A DNA stretch of 64,000 nt. It comes from Glycocaulis sp051859565. Its GTDB lineage: Bacteria; Pseudomonadota; Alphaproteobacteria; Caulobacterales; Maricaulaceae. Under the pieces are notes generated by a model that saw only the letters and a list, made by a program, of their open reading frames with translations, ran no database searches and was not told the origin of the DNA. How positions within the stretch are numbered: the stretch's first letter is position 1; each line of letters opens with the position of its first letter. Positions 1 to 9,216 of this stretch are shown piece by piece. Made by a program: the position numbers and the translations under genes. The stretch lies in assembly GCF_051859565.1 (NCBI RefSeq), contig NZ_JBHYFK010000008.1:86187-150186 (forward strand), written 5' to 3'.

Positions 1-965
1 CAAAGCCCGAAGGCAAGGGGACCGGACTTGGCCTCTCCATGGTGTATGGTTTTGCCCGCCAGTCCGGGGGGTGTGTCACGATCGATTCCACGCCTGGCGA
101 GGGCACAAGTGTGGCCATCTATCTGCCGCGCACCGAAAGGGCCGTTCTGGAGAGCGGCGACGCTTTGGCCGGTATTGAAGTCAGTGGCGGGACGGAGACG
201 GTGCTCATTGCCGAGGACGACGCGGCCGTGCTGGCCACCGCAGCAGCCCTGTTTGAAGACCTGGGTTACACCGTGGTGACCGCACACGACGCGCAAGGGG
301 CTCTGGATGCGATCAAGGCGGGTGCCCGGCCTGATCTGCTGTTCACCGATGTCATCATGCCAGGCCCGCTCAAGAGTACGGATCTTGCCCGGCAGGCCCA
401 GGCGCTTCTGCCCGGGCTCGCCGTTCTGTTCACGTCGGGCTATGCAGAGGACGCTATCGTCCAGCATGGCCGTCTGACCGAGGGCGTTCATCTGCTGGGC
501 AAGCCCTATAGCCGTGAGGCGCTGGCCATCAAGGTCCGCCAAGTATTGAACGCGGCAGGACAGAGCGCCTCTGGCGCGCCCGCGAGACACGATCCCCCGG
601 TCAAAATGATGCGTGTCTTGTTGTGCGAGGATGATCCGCTGATCCGCCTGAGCACGTCAGCCATACTGGAAAGTCTGGGCATGGCGGTGGTCGAGGCTGC
701 CGATGGCAGGCAGGCACTCGCCGCGCTCGGCGAGCACTCAATCGATATTCTTGTTACCGATATGGGCCTGCCGGACATGAATGGACGGGCGCTGGCCGAT
801 CAGGTCAGGCAAAGCCATCCCGGATTGCCGGTCCTGTTCGCCACCGGCAGGGCCGGGGAGGAGTGCCTGGAAGGGCTCGAGCATGCGGGTCTTGTCGCCA
901 AACCCTATGACGAGCTGGCGCTCGACCGGGCGATCCGGCGGCTTACCGGTTCATCTGCGGGTTAG
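1..965 (+). CDS. Hybrid sensor histidine kinase, C-terminal part (ATPase end plus two receiver domains)
   Basis: The reading frame is open from the window edge, so the start lies upstream. The first visible residues carry the GTGLGLSMVYG G2 box of the HATPase_c fold, followed by the last ATPase strands. Two receiver domains follow: the first at about 190-560, with the acidic pair AEDD and phospho-acceptor in LLFTDVIMPG, and the second at about 608-950, with CEDD and ILVTDMGLPD. Both keep the conserved Lys (GKPYS, AKPYD). Two receivers after a kinase core suggest phosphorelay signalling or kinase feedback. Input domains and signal cannot be seen. It converges with gltB, whose stop is 8 bases away. 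Confidence 0.9.
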   Translation, partial: KPEGKGTGLGLSMVYGFARQSGGCVTIDSTPGEGTSVAIYLPRTERAVLESGDALAGIEVSGGTETVLIAEDDAAVLATAAALFEDLGYTVVTAHDAQGALDAIKAGARPDLLFTDVIMPGPLKSTDLARQAQALLPGLAVLFTSGYAEDAIVQHGRLTEGVHLLGKPYSREALAIKVRQVLNAAGQSASGAPARHDPPVKMMRVLLCEDDPLIRLSTSAILESLGMAVVEAADGRQALAALGEHSIDILVTDMGLPDMNGRALADQVRQSHPGLPVLFATGRAGEECLEGLEHAGLVAKPYDELALDRAIRRLTGSSAG

Positions 966-972
966 GGGCGCC

Positions 973-3900
973 TCAAGCCTTCGCTTTCGCCACCCCGCCG
1001 CTCTCCACATAGCCCGCCTCGAAGGGGCGGACATGACGGATGGCGCGTTTGCGCCGTTCCCAGTCGGCCAGTATCGCCGCGCCGTGGCGTGAGCCGGTGG
1101 CGGCGACATGGGTTTCGATCAGGGTGCGGCAACGGGTCTCCGCCTCGCCGTCGAGATCGCTGACGAAGACGGTTTCGGCGTTCAGGCGCGGCTCCAGCCT
1201 GTCATCCTCATCCAGCACGAAGGCTTCCCCGCCTGTCATGCCGGCGGCAAAATTATCGCCCACCTTGCCAAGGATCACCGCTACCCCGCCGGTCATGTAT
1301 TCGCAGCCATTGGCCCCGCAGCCCTCGACCACGACCGTGGCCCCGGAGTTTCTCACGGCAAAGCGCTGGCCTGCGCCGCCCGCGGCATAAAGCGCGCCGG
1401 AGCTTGCCCCGTAGAGCACGGTATTGCCGATGATCGCGTCGCCTGGCGCTTCGCGCGTACAGCCACCAAAGGGCCGGATGGCGATGACGGCGCCGGACAG
1501 GCCCTTGCCGACATAGTCATTGGCATCGCCTTCCAGCTCGATACGCAGGCCCTTGGCGGCAAAGGCGCCGAGCGACTGCCCGGCAGAGCCGTTCAGATGC
1601 AGGGTAAGCTGGCCATCGCTCAGCCCATCGGGGCCGAACTTGCGCACGATGGCCGAAGAGACGCGCGTGCCCACCGCGCGGTCAGTGTTCCGCACGTCAT
1701 AGACCAGCTGCATCTTCTCAGCCCGCGAGAAGACAGCGCTGGCGTCTTTGAGGATCTGCTCATCCAGGCTCGGTGCGACGGCATTGCGCTGTGTACGCGT
1801 GGAGCGCGGCGGGCGGGCATGGGGGTCCACGCGTACCAGAAGCGGGTTGAGGTCGAGATCGTCGAGATGTTCCGCGCCCCGGCTGACCTGATCGAGCAGG
1901 TCCGCTCGCCCGATCACGTCTTCAATCGATGCTGCGCCGAGCCTTGCGAGAATCTCGCGCGCATCCCGCGCAATAAACGTCATCAGATTGACGACATGGT
2001 CGGCAAGGCCGGTAAAGCGCTTCCTTAGCTCATCATCCTGCGTGCACACGCCGACAGGGCAGGTGTTGGAGTGGCACTGGCGCACCATCAGGCAGCCGAG
2101 CGCCACGAGGCTGGTCGTGCCGATGCCGAACTCTTCGGCGCCCAGCATGGCGGCAATGACCACATCGCGGCCCGTACGGATGCCGCCATCGGCGCGCAGG
2201 GTGACGCGCTCGCGCAGGCCGTTCAATGACAGAACCTGATGGGCTTCAGACAGGCCCAGCTCCAGCGGCGCGCCGGCAAACTTGATCGAGGTTTGCGGGC
2301 TTGCGCCTGTGCCGCCGACATTGCCGGAGATGAGGATCACATCGGCATGGGCCTTGGCGACGCCTGCCGCCACCGCGCCAACACCGGCCGCGCTGACGAG
2401 TTTTACCGCCACGCGCGCATCGGGGTTGATCTGCTTCAAGTCATAGATGAGCTGGGCCAGATCCTCGATGGAATAGATATCGTGGTGCGGCGGGGGCGAG
2501 ATCAGCGTCGTGCCGGGAACGGCATGGCGCATTTTCGCGATAAATTCCGTCACCTTGAAGCCGGGCAGCTGGCCGCCCTCGCCGGGCTTGGCTCCTTGCG
2601 CGACCTTGATCTCTATCTCGCGGCATTCATTGAGGTATTGCGCGGTGACACCAAAGCGCCCGGACGCGATCTGCTTCACGGCGGAATTCATGTTGTCGCC
2701 ATTGGGCAGGGGCTTGTAGCGGGCCGGGTCTTCCCCGCCTTCGCCGGAGACGGATTTGGCGCCGATCCGGTTCATGGCGACGTTCAGCGCGCCATGGGCT
2801 TCAGGCGAGAGCGCGCCAAGGCTCATGCCGGGCGTGACAAAGCGCTGGCGTATCTCATTGACGCTCTCGCAGGCCGAAATGTCTATCGACGGACCAAGCG
2901 CGCGCATATCCAGAAGGTCGCGCAGCTGGATGGGCGGCTTGGCCGCCTGCAGCTCCACAAAGCGGCGGAAGGAGGCGTAATCCTCATTACGCACGGCCTT
3001 TTGCAGGGCGGTGACGCTTTCGGCCTCCACTGCATGCACCTCGCCAGAGGCGCGCTGGCGATAAAAGCCGCCGACGGGCAGGCGCACCGCGCCTTCTTGT
3101 CCCCACGCCCAGCGATGCAGCTCGGCAAGTTTTTGTTCAAGGCCGGAAAGACCGACGCCGGAAATGCGGCTGGTCACCCCGCCCAGATATTCCGAGGCCA
3201 CGGCGCGCGAGAGGCCCAGCACCTCGAAATTGCATCCGCCACGATAGGAGGAGATGACCGCAATCCCCATCTTGGAGAGGATTTTCATCAGGCCCGCATC
3301 GAGCGCCTTCTTCATCTGGAAGGCGCGCTTTTCCGGGCTGAGCTGGCCGAGGCCGCGCAGGGTGCGCGTCACCACGGTCTCAAAGGCGACATAGGGGTTC
3401 ACGGTTGTTGCGCCGAGACCGACAAGGACCGCGCAAGCATGGGCGTCCATCGCATCGGCGGCACGCACATTCAGCGAGACATGGGTGCGAAGCCCTTCGC
3501 GTGTCAGATGGGTGTGGGCGGCGCCCACCGCCAGCGCCATCGGCACCGCGCAGCGGTCCGGCCCCAGAGCTTCGTCGGTGAGCAGCAGATGTTGTGCCTT
3601 GCCGTCGCGGACTGCGGCGGCTGCATCGGCGCGGATACGGTCCAGCGCATCGCGCAGCCCTGTTCCGTCGCCGGATGCGTCTTCAAGCGCGAAGGTGCAG
3701 TCGATCTCGGCCACGCCCTCACCCAGCACGCCGCGCAGGCGCTGATACATGCCATTGGTGAGGATCGGGCTGTCCAGCACGAACACATCGGTCTGCGTCT
3801 CGTCGCTGGCTAGGATGTTTCCGAGGTTCTTGAAGCGTGTTTTCAGGCTCATCACCCGGCCTTCGCGCAGCGGGTCGATGGGCGGGTTGGTCACTTGCGA

Positions 3901-5487
3901 GAAGTTCTGCCGGAAATAGTGATAGACGGGCCGGTAGCGCGTGGAGAGCACGGCCAGCGGGCTGTCATCGCCCATACTGCCGATGGCTTCCTTGCCGTCC
4001 TCGGCCATGGGCGCGAGGATGATCTCAATCTCTTCCAGGGTGAGCCCGGCTGCGGCCTGACGGCGCGCGCGCATTGCCTCATCCCACAGGACAGGCTCCG
4101 GGCCGGGGCCAACCTCCGCCTCGATATCGCGGATATTGGACAGCCATTCATCATAGGGATGCTTGGCGGCCAGATGGTCGAGTATCTCATTGGCGTCATA
4201 GAAACGCCCGGCATCGAGATCGACCGCCACCATGCGCCCAGGCTCGATGGAGCCGCGCCGCGCCACGCGTGACTGGGGCAAAGGCGTCATGCCGGTTTCA
4301 GACCCCACCACCAGCAGATCGTCATGGGTGCGCAGCCAGCGCAGGGGCCGCAGGCCGTTACGGTCCAGCCCCGCCACCGCCCAGCGCCCGTCACAAGCGG
4401 CGAGCGCGGCCGGCCCGTCCCACGGCTCCATCACCGAGTTGCAGTGCTCGTAGAGGCCGCGCCAGCGGGCTGGCATGATATCGGCCTTTTTCGACCAGGC
4501 TTCGGGGATGAGGAGGGCCTTGGCCATGGGCGCGGTGCGCCCGGCGCGCACCAGCACCTCGAACACCTGATCGAGGGCGGCGGAATCTGACGAGCCTGCC
4601 TGGATGACGGGTTTGACCACATCTTCGGCATCGGCAAAGGCACGGGAGGCCATGAGAATCTCATGGCTCTTCATCCAGTTCACATTGCCTTTGAGCGTGT
4701 TGATCTCGCCATTATGGGCGAGCATGCGGAAAGGCTGGGCGAGCTTCCATTCGGGGAAGGTGTTGGTCGAATAACGCTGGTGGAAGATCGCGAAGGAGGA
4801 GACGAAGCGCTCATCTTTCAGATCGGGATAGAACTGGTCGATGGCTTCGGCCAGGAACATGCCCTTGTAGATGATGTCGCGCGTGGAGAGCGAGGCGATA
4901 TAGAAGCCGGGCAGGTTTTCCTCGCGCGCACGCTTTTCGATGCGCCGGCGCACGATATAGAGCTGGCGGTCGAGGATATGGGCCTTCTTGCCGCGCGGAT
5001 CGTCAAACAGGATCTGTTCGATGGCGGGCCGGGTCGCATTGGCCTTTTCGCCGAGGCAGGACGGGTCAACCGGGGTCTGGCGCCAGCCATAGAGGCGGAA
5101 GCCCGCGCGCAGGATCTCGGTCTCCACGATGGTGCGCCCGCGCTCCTGCGCGGCAAAGTCGGTGCGCGGCAGGAAGATCATGCCCACGGCGACCGGGCCT
5201 TCGCCCGGCACGTGGCCGGTGCGTGCCACCTGCTCCTTGAAGAAGTCCTGCGGCACGCCGACGCGCACGCCTGCCCCGTCGCCGGTTTTGCCATCGGCAT
5301 CAACCGCGCCGCGGTGCCAGACCGCTTTGAGCGATTTGATCGCCAGCTCCACCACTTCCCGGCGTGGCTGGCCGTCTATCGCGGCGATAAGGCCGACGCC
5401 GCACGCATCGCGTTCAGAAGCCGGGTCATAGCTGCCCGCCTCGATGAGACGCTGGCGGCCTTGCAGGTATTGCGTGATCTCGTTCAT
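973..5487 (-). CDS. gltB: Glutamate synthase [NADPH] large subunit
   Basis: GltB makes two glutamates from glutamine and 2-oxoglutarate using electrons passed from GltD. The 1504 residues match the family length. The class II glutamine amidotransferase nucleophile is Cys29 in DACGVG, so a 28-residue propeptide is probably removed. The central and FMN-binding synthase domains follow, with the 3Fe-4S cysteines in the stretch QCHSNTCPVGVC. The C-terminal GXGXG beta-helix domain includes GANGCEYMTGG. Its start overlaps the stop of the upstream gltD by 4 bases, so the two are translationally coupled. Gene order here is gltD then gltB. The long opposite-strand frames inside it are GC-bias shadows. 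Confidence 0.97.
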   Translation of the reverse strand: MNEITQYLQGRQRLIEAGSYDPASERDACGVGLIAAIDGQPRREVVELAIKSLKAVWHRGAVDADGKTGDGAGVRVGVPQDFFKEQVARTGHVPGEGPVAVGMIFLPRTDFAAQERGRTIVETEILRAGFRLYGWRQTPVDPSCLGEKANATRPAIEQILFDDPRGKKAHILDRQLYIVRRRIEKRAREENLPGFYIASLSTRDIIYKGMFLAEAIDQFYPDLKDERFVSSFAIFHQRYSTNTFPEWKLAQPFRMLAHNGEINTLKGNVNWMKSHEILMASRAFADAEDVVKPVIQAGSSDSAALDQVFEVLVRAGRTAPMAKALLIPEAWSKKADIMPARWRGLYEHCNSVMEPWDGPAALAACDGRWAVAGLDRNGLRPLRWLRTHDDLLVVGSETGMTPLPQSRVARRGSIEPGRMVAVDLDAGRFYDANEILDHLAAKHPYDEWLSNIRDIEAEVGPGPEPVLWDEAMRARRQAAAGLTLEEIEIILAPMAEDGKEAIGSMGDDSPLAVLSTRYRPVYHYFRQNFSQVTNPPIDPLREGRVMSLKTRFKNLGNILASDETQTDVFVLDSPILTNGMYQRLRGVLGEGVAEIDCTFALEDASGDGTGLRDALDRIRADAAAAVRDGKAQHLLLTDEALGPDRCAVPMALAVGAAHTHLTREGLRTHVSLNVRAADAMDAHACAVLVGLGATTVNPYVAFETVVTRTLRGLGQLSPEKRAFQMKKALDAGLMKILSKMGIAVISSYRGGCNFEVLGLSRAVASEYLGGVTSRISGVGLSGLEQKLAELHRWAWGQEGAVRLPVGGFYRQRASGEVHAVEAESVTALQKAVRNEDYASFRRFVELQAAKPPIQLRDLLDMRALGPSIDISACESVNEIRQRFVTPGMSLGALSPEAHGALNVAMNRIGAKSVSGEGGEDPARYKPLPNGDNMNSAVKQIASGRFGVTAQYLNECREIEIKVAQGAKPGEGGQLPGFKVTEFIAKMRHAVPGTTLISPPPHHDIYSIEDLAQLIYDLKQINPDARVAVKLVSAAGVGAVAAGVAKAHADVILISGNVGGTGASPQTSIKFAGAPLELGLSEAHQVLSLNGLRERVTLRADGGIRTGRDVVIAAMLGAEEFGIGTTSLVALGCLMVRQCHSNTCPVGVCTQDDELRKRFTGLADHVVNLMTFIARDAREILARLGAASIEDVIGRADLLDQVSRGAEHLDDLDLNPLLVRVDPHARPPRSTRTQRNAVAPSLDEQILKDASAVFSRAEKMQLVYDVRNTDRAVGTRVSSAIVRKFGPDGLSDGQLTLHLNGSAGQSLGAFAAKGLRIELEGDANDYVGKGLSGAVIAIRPFGGCTREAPGDAIIGNTVLYGASSGALYAAGGAGQRFAVRNSGATVVVEGCGANGCEYMTGGVAVILGKVGDNFAAGMTGGEAFVLDEDDRLEPRLNAETVFVSDLDGEAETRCRTLIETHVAATGSRHGAAILADWERRKRAIRHVRPFEAGYVESGGVAKAKA

Positions 5488-6920
5488 TCGGCAGGCTCCA
5501 GCTCGCGCGTCTGCTCTTCTGCGACGCGGGCCATCAGATCGGCATGGATGATGGTGGCCGCGTCCTGACCATCCCTGATGGCCCAGACCACCAGCGACGC
5601 GCCGCGTACGATGTCGCCGCCCGCATAGACGCCAGGGACGCTGGTGCGGCAGCGCTCTGTCACGCGGACGGTGCCGCGCGGGGTCAGCACAGGACCGCCC
5701 CCGCCGCAGGCCGTATCCACATCCTCGGCTTCATAGCCGAGCGCCGCGATGACGAGATCGCCGTCCAGATCGGCCTCCGCGCCGTCCAGCACGACCGGCT
5801 GGCGGCGGCCATCAGCGTCGGGCGCGCCAAGCCCCATGCGCTGCACGCGCACGCCCGACAGCGTCGTGGCATCGCCTTTCAGCGCCAGCGGGGCTGACAG
5901 CCATTCAAACACCACGCCCTCTTCCTCGGCATGGGCGACCTCGCGGACGGAGCCTGGCATGTTCTCCCGGTCGCGCCGGTAGAGACAGGTGACAGCGGCT
6001 GCGCCCTGGCGGATCGCGGTGCGCACGCAGTCCATCGCCGTATCGCCGCCGCCAATGACGACCACCTTGCGGCCTTTGGCCTGCAGGCGCGCCTCATCGG
6101 CAATCGTCTCGCCAAACCCGCGCCGGCTGGAGGCGATGAGATAATCCAGCGCCGGGATCAGGCCTTCACTGCCAGCACCGGGGCAGGTGAGGGCGCGCGC
6201 CTTGTAGGTGCCGATGGCGAGGAACACCGCGTCATGGCGCTCGCGCAGCTCATCAAGGCTCACATCTTTGCCGAGTTCGGTATTGAGCTGAAACGCCACG
6301 CCGCTCTGTTCGAGACGCTGCGTACGCCGCTCCACGACAGACTTGTCCAGCTTGAAATTGGGAATGCCGTAGACCAGCAGCCCGCCCGCGCGGTCATGCC
6401 GGTCATATATGGTGACGGAGTGGCCTTGCTCGCGCAGACGCTCTGCCGCCGCGAGGCCCGCCGGGCCAGCGCCGACAATGCCGACGCTGAAACCCGTCTC
6501 GTGCTTTACCCGGATGGGCTTTATCCAGCCCTCTTTCCACGCTGTCTCGGTGATATGGGTTTCCACCGCACCAATCGTGACCGCGCCATGGCCGGACTGC
6601 TCGATCACGCACGAACCCTCGCACAGACGATCCTGCGGGCAGATACGGCCACAGATTTCCGGCATGGTGGAGGTGGCGCTGGAGCGCTCCCAGGCCTCTT
6701 CCATGCGCCCTTCGGCGGCCAGCATCAGCCAGTCTGGAATATCGTTATGCAGCGGGCAGCCCGACTGGCAGAAAGGCACACCGCACTGGGAACAGCGAGC
6801 CGCCTGATCGGCGCCGGCCTTGGGATTGAAGGGCGCGTAAATCTCGTCGAAATCGCCGCGCCGCTCATTGGCGGGGCGCTTGGCAGGGTAGCTCTGGTCC
6901 AGCTCTGTGAAACGGAGCAT
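5484..6920 (-). CDS. gltD: Glutamate synthase [NADPH] small subunit
   Basis: GltD oxidises NADPH and feeds electrons through FAD and 4Fe-4S clusters to GltB. The 478 residues begin with a cysteine-rich domain (CSQCGVPFCQSGCPLHNDIP near residue 42, then ICPQDRLCEGSC near 94). The FAD Rossmann motif is GAGPAGLAAAERL, and the NADPH-binding GGGDTAMDC comes later. It is the first gene of the gltD-gltB unit and is divergent from bfd, so the 234-base gap 6921-7154 should hold both promoters. No NtrC or other control site could be assigned with confidence. Confidence 0.96.
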   Translation of the reverse strand: MLRFTELDQSYPAKRPANERRGDFDEIYAPFNPKAGADQAARCSQCGVPFCQSGCPLHNDIPDWLMLAAEGRMEEAWERSSATSTMPEICGRICPQDRLCEGSCVIEQSGHGAVTIGAVETHITETAWKEGWIKPIRVKHETGFSVGIVGAGPAGLAAAERLREQGHSVTIYDRHDRAGGLLVYGIPNFKLDKSVVERRTQRLEQSGVAFQLNTELGKDVSLDELRERHDAVFLAIGTYKARALTCPGAGSEGLIPALDYLIASSRRGFGETIADEARLQAKGRKVVVIGGGDTAMDCVRTAIRQGAAAVTCLYRRDRENMPGSVREVAHAEEEGVVFEWLSAPLALKGDATTLSGVRVQRMGLGAPDADGRRQPVVLDGAEADLDGDLVIAALGYEAEDVDTACGGGGPVLTPRGTVRVTERCRTSVPGVYAGGDIVRGASLVVWAIRDGQDAATIIHADLMARVAEEQTRELEPAE

Positions 6921-7068
6921 GGCGCTCTCCTTCTCGGCGAGAAACTAGTGAAGGCGGTTGTCCGGCGCGCGCCAAACGGAGCCGCGCTTTGTCCGTACAA
7001 GTGCTGCATTGCAACATGAAGATGACACTTCCGCAAGCGGCTCTACGCCTCTTCCTGCCAGGCGTAAT

Positions 7069-7083
7069 TGACAATCATTCGCA
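7069..7083. promoter_or_regulatory. Fur-box-like 7-1-7 palindrome upstream of bfd
   Basis: TGACAATCATTCGCA matches the 7-1-7 Fur consensus TGATAATNATTATCA at 11 of 14 positions. It lies about 70 bases upstream of the bfd ATG, where iron control would be expected. AT-rich hexamer-like repeats (GCAAAT, GCGAAT) follow at about 7096-7107. In alphaproteobacteria Fur, Irr and RirA may share this role, so the regulator is uncertain. Confidence 0.4.
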
Positions 7084-7154
7084 GGTGTGAGACATGCAAA
7101 TGCGAATGCGTCGCGATAAGGCGCATTTCCCGGCAGCCAGAAGCGGTCCCGCCC

Positions 7155-7355
7155 ATGTATGTGTGCATCTGCAACGCCCTGAAATGCTCGCAATTCCGCG
7201 AGGCCGCGCAAGGCGGTGCGCAGGACGTGACCAGCGCGTTCAAGGCGTGCGGGGCCAAGCCGCGCTGCGGGCGCTGCTTTGAAGAAGCCGCCAGCCTGAT
7301 CGAGCAATCGATGGCACCCATGGACGCGATGCCGCACGCCATCGCCGCCGAATAG
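7155..7355 (+). CDS. bfd: Bacterioferritin-associated ferredoxin
   Basis: Bfd is a small [2Fe-2S] protein that delivers electrons to bacterioferritin to release stored iron. The 66 residues start MYVCICNALK and carry Cys4, Cys6, Cys38 and Cys41 in the BFD spacing CxC...CxxC (the last pair in PRCGRC). A longer frame exists upstream, but the ATG at 7155 begins exactly at the family N-terminus. It lies just upstream of bfr in the same direction, and a Fur-like box precedes it. Extra cysteines at 11 and 32 are not cluster ligands in characterised members. Confidence 0.93.
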   Translation: MYVCICNALKCSQFREAAQGGAQDVTSAFKACGAKPRCGRCFEEAASLIEQSMAPMDAMPHAIAAE

Positions 7356-7477
7356 GCGCGCGCTGCAAACGCCTCTTAGAAACAAAAGCAAACAAAATCA
7401 GGGGCTTGGACTTTCGTCTCCACGCTCTATCCTGTAGTCTGCGTGCAAATCAGGCAAACCGGCAGGAGGCGAGAGCC

Positions 7478-7960
7478 ATGAAAGGCGATAGCGGCGTTAT
7501 CGAGCATCTCAACAAGGCGCTCAAACTGGAGCTGACCACGGTCAACCAGTATTTCCTGCATGCCCGCATGTTCAAGAACTGGGGCTTCAACAAGATCGCC
7601 AAGATCGAGTACGAGGAATCCATCGACGAGATGAAGCATGCCGACATGCTCATCGACCGCATCCTCTTCCTGGAAGGCCTGCCCAATGTGCAGGATCTCG
7701 GCAAGGTGATGATCGGCGAGACGCTCAAAGAATGTCTGGAGCTCGATCTCAAGGCCGAGCTGAAAGCTCACCCGATCTACAAGGACGCCATCGCCTATTG
7801 CGAGGAAGTGCGTGATTACGGCTCACGCGATCTGCTCGAAGTAATCCTGAAATCGGAAGAAGAGCATATCGATTTTCTGGAAACCCAGCTCGAGCTGATC
7901 GAGCGCATAGGCGAGGACCGCTATATGCAGTCCATGATGGGCGAGCAGGAGGCGGGGTAA
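7478..7960 (+). CDS. bfr: Bacterioferritin
   Basis: This is the haem-containing iron-storage ferritin, a 24-subunit cage that oxidises Fe(II) and stores the mineral. The 160 residues form the four-helix ferritin fold with ferroxidase ligands Glu18, Glu51 and His54 (DEMKHAD) plus the later EEEHIDF Glu/His pair. Met52, the haem ligand at subunit interfaces, is present, so this is a haem-binding Bfr subunit. The ATG at 7478 follows a good Shine-Dalgarno (GGCAGGAGG). Bfd, its reductase, is just upstream. The last codons are echoed at 8311-8355, the apparent remnant of a second copy. Confidence 0.96.
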   Translation: MKGDSGVIEHLNKALKLELTTVNQYFLHARMFKNWGFNKIAKIEYEESIDEMKHADMLIDRILFLEGLPNVQDLGKVMIGETLKECLELDLKAELKAHPIYKDAIAYCEEVRDYGSRDLLEVILKSEEEHIDFLETQLELIERIGEDRYMQSMMGEQEAG

Positions 7961-8129
7961 GGCGGGCTGGGGCGCGCTAAAACTCAGATTGCCATGACGT
8001 CGAACGACGTTGGAATTTAGATCTCAGCAACATTGCAGCCCCTAACAAACCCTATTCGCGTACTCTAGCTTGGCGTTGCGATTGCGAAGCTTTGAGCGCT
8101 AGACTACCTCCGGCGTTGGGAGCGCGAAT

Positions 8130-8315
8130 ATGAAACCTGCCCTGAAAATCCTTTTCTCTTTTGCTGCGATATTTTTCTCGTTTCTGTTGCTTTCACGCCT
8201 GTGGATAGCGATGAGGGGGCATGACATTCCGCTGGACACGTCCGTGGTATCCGCGATTGGGTTCGCGGTGATTACCAGTGTGACTTTTCACCTATGGCGT
8301 CAGCGTCAACGATGA
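8130..8315 (+). CDS. Small predicted membrane protein, function unknown
   Basis: A 61-residue frame with an N-terminal hydrophobic helix (about residues 5-27) and a second weaker one (about 40-55), ending in basic residues. GGGAGCG lies about 7 bases before the ATG. I recognise no family. It sits between bfr and the remnant of a second bfr, and its end overlaps the start of that remnant. It may therefore be a real small gene or a frame created when the second bfr was lost. Confidence 0.4.
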   Translation: MKPALKILFSFAAIFFSFLLLSRLWIAMRGHDIPLDTSVVSAIGFAVITSVTFHLWRQRQR

Positions 8316-8355
8316 AATCCGCTACATGCAATCGATGATGGGCGAGCAGGAGTAG
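8311..8355 (+). pseudogene. C-terminal remnant of a second bacterioferritin gene
   Basis: Read in frame, this stretch encodes DEIRYMQSMMGEQE and a stop, nearly identical to the end of Bfr (DRYMQSMMGEQEAG). The DNA differs from the bfr end at third codon positions (TAT/TAC, CAG/CAA, TCC/TCG), the signature of a diverged coding paralogue rather than a fresh copy. The rest of the gene is gone; the preceding 350 bases hold only the 61-residue frame. Confidence 0.65.
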
Positions 8356-8660
8356 GCGGGCCGCCATTCTCTGACCACCCCTTGTCATCACCCGCTTCAT
8401 GCGGGTGATCCATGCCACAAGCCCTCGTCCTTCGAGACGGCTTCTGACGAAGCCCCTCAGGATGAGGGCTTGGGTTGTGCTTTTCCCCTCATGCTGAGGG
8501 CGAGCGTAGCGAGTGTCTCGAAGCACGGGGGAAAGCACCTCTGAGGCATGGCTGGCCCGGACGCCCGCCTGCGCGGGCGCAGGCGAACTTGGCTTTGATG
8601 TCCAACGCCGCGCATTGCGGCGGCGACAGTTTGGCTTGAAACCTCCACAACCTCGGGGTA
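8356..8660. repeat. Gene-free stretch of intergenic inverted-repeat elements
   Basis: No convincing gene. The stretch holds short imperfect palindromes of a kind often dispersed in alphaproteobacterial intergenic DNA: CACCCGCTTCATGCGGGTG at 8391-8409, a CCCTCAGGATGAGGG-type motif near 8452-8466, CCTCATGCTGAGG near 8488-8500 and GCCCGCCTGCGCGGGC near 8563-8578. It probably represents several degraded REP-like units. Confidence 0.5.
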
Positions 8661-8698
8661 TTATTTGGCAGTAGAGGCGATGAATTTAAATATATAGA

Positions 8699-8976
8699 AT
8701 GAAGCGAGGGATGGGTAAATTTATCAATTATTCCATGAAATACATTTTAAAATTGGTCGGCATGGCGATTCTGACCTGCTTGCTTTTTGGTGCCTTCTTT
8801 CATTTGGACGTTTAAACATACTTCTTTCTTTTGTGGCATCGGCGATTGTGTCCTATATTTCTGTAAATAGCATTATACCTGATAGTGGCTTATTGATCAG
8901 AGTTTTGGTTTTTATCATTATATTTTTGATTTCATTTTTAACTCTGACATTTGGTGGGCACGATTTTCTTTTATAA
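8699..8976 (+). pseudogene. AT-rich, frameshifted small membrane-protein-like gene
   Basis: Unusually AT-rich DNA, unlike its neighbours. Frame A (8699-8815) encodes 38 residues with one hydrophobic helix (residues 15-35). The -1 frame stays open to a stop at 8974-8976 and encodes two further hydrophobic segments (about 8818-8870 and 8893-8943) without a good start codon. A single slip near the T5 run at 8784-8788 would join them into one three-helix protein of about 90 residues. This suggests a frameshifted or decaying gene, or two tiny overlapping genes. No family is recognised. Confidence 0.35.
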
Positions 8977-9154
8977 TATGCATTGCCGCTCATATATTAT
9001 TTTCTATAAGATAATTTATTGGCCGTGACTCGTCTTGCTATTCTATTTCTCTCCCTCAAACTCGGAAACCTGACCCTGCCCTGCGAGACCCCCCACACTT
9101 TTCTCACCCGCCCCGCCTTGCCAGCGCGGCGCTGAACCGCTAAATCCAGACCTC

Positions 9155-9167
9155 GTTACAGAATAAC
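9155..9167. promoter_or_regulatory. Zur-box-like palindrome upstream of the ZIP transporter gene
   Basis: GTTACAGAATAAC has the GTTA...TAAC arms of the proteobacterial Zur operator core (GTTATANNATAAC). It lies 50 bases before the TTG start of the ZIP gene. A second, better copy lies within the same locus at 10876-10888. Confidence 0.6.
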
Positions 9168-9216
9168 ATTACGGCAGCGCGCCGGATGGCGCTGATACTG
9201 CCGGTCTGGAGCCCTC

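Noticed and set aside
2239..3813. 524-residue frame antisense to gltB
   Set aside because: Fully inside gltB, low-complexity His/Gly/Arg composition typical of a shadow frame.
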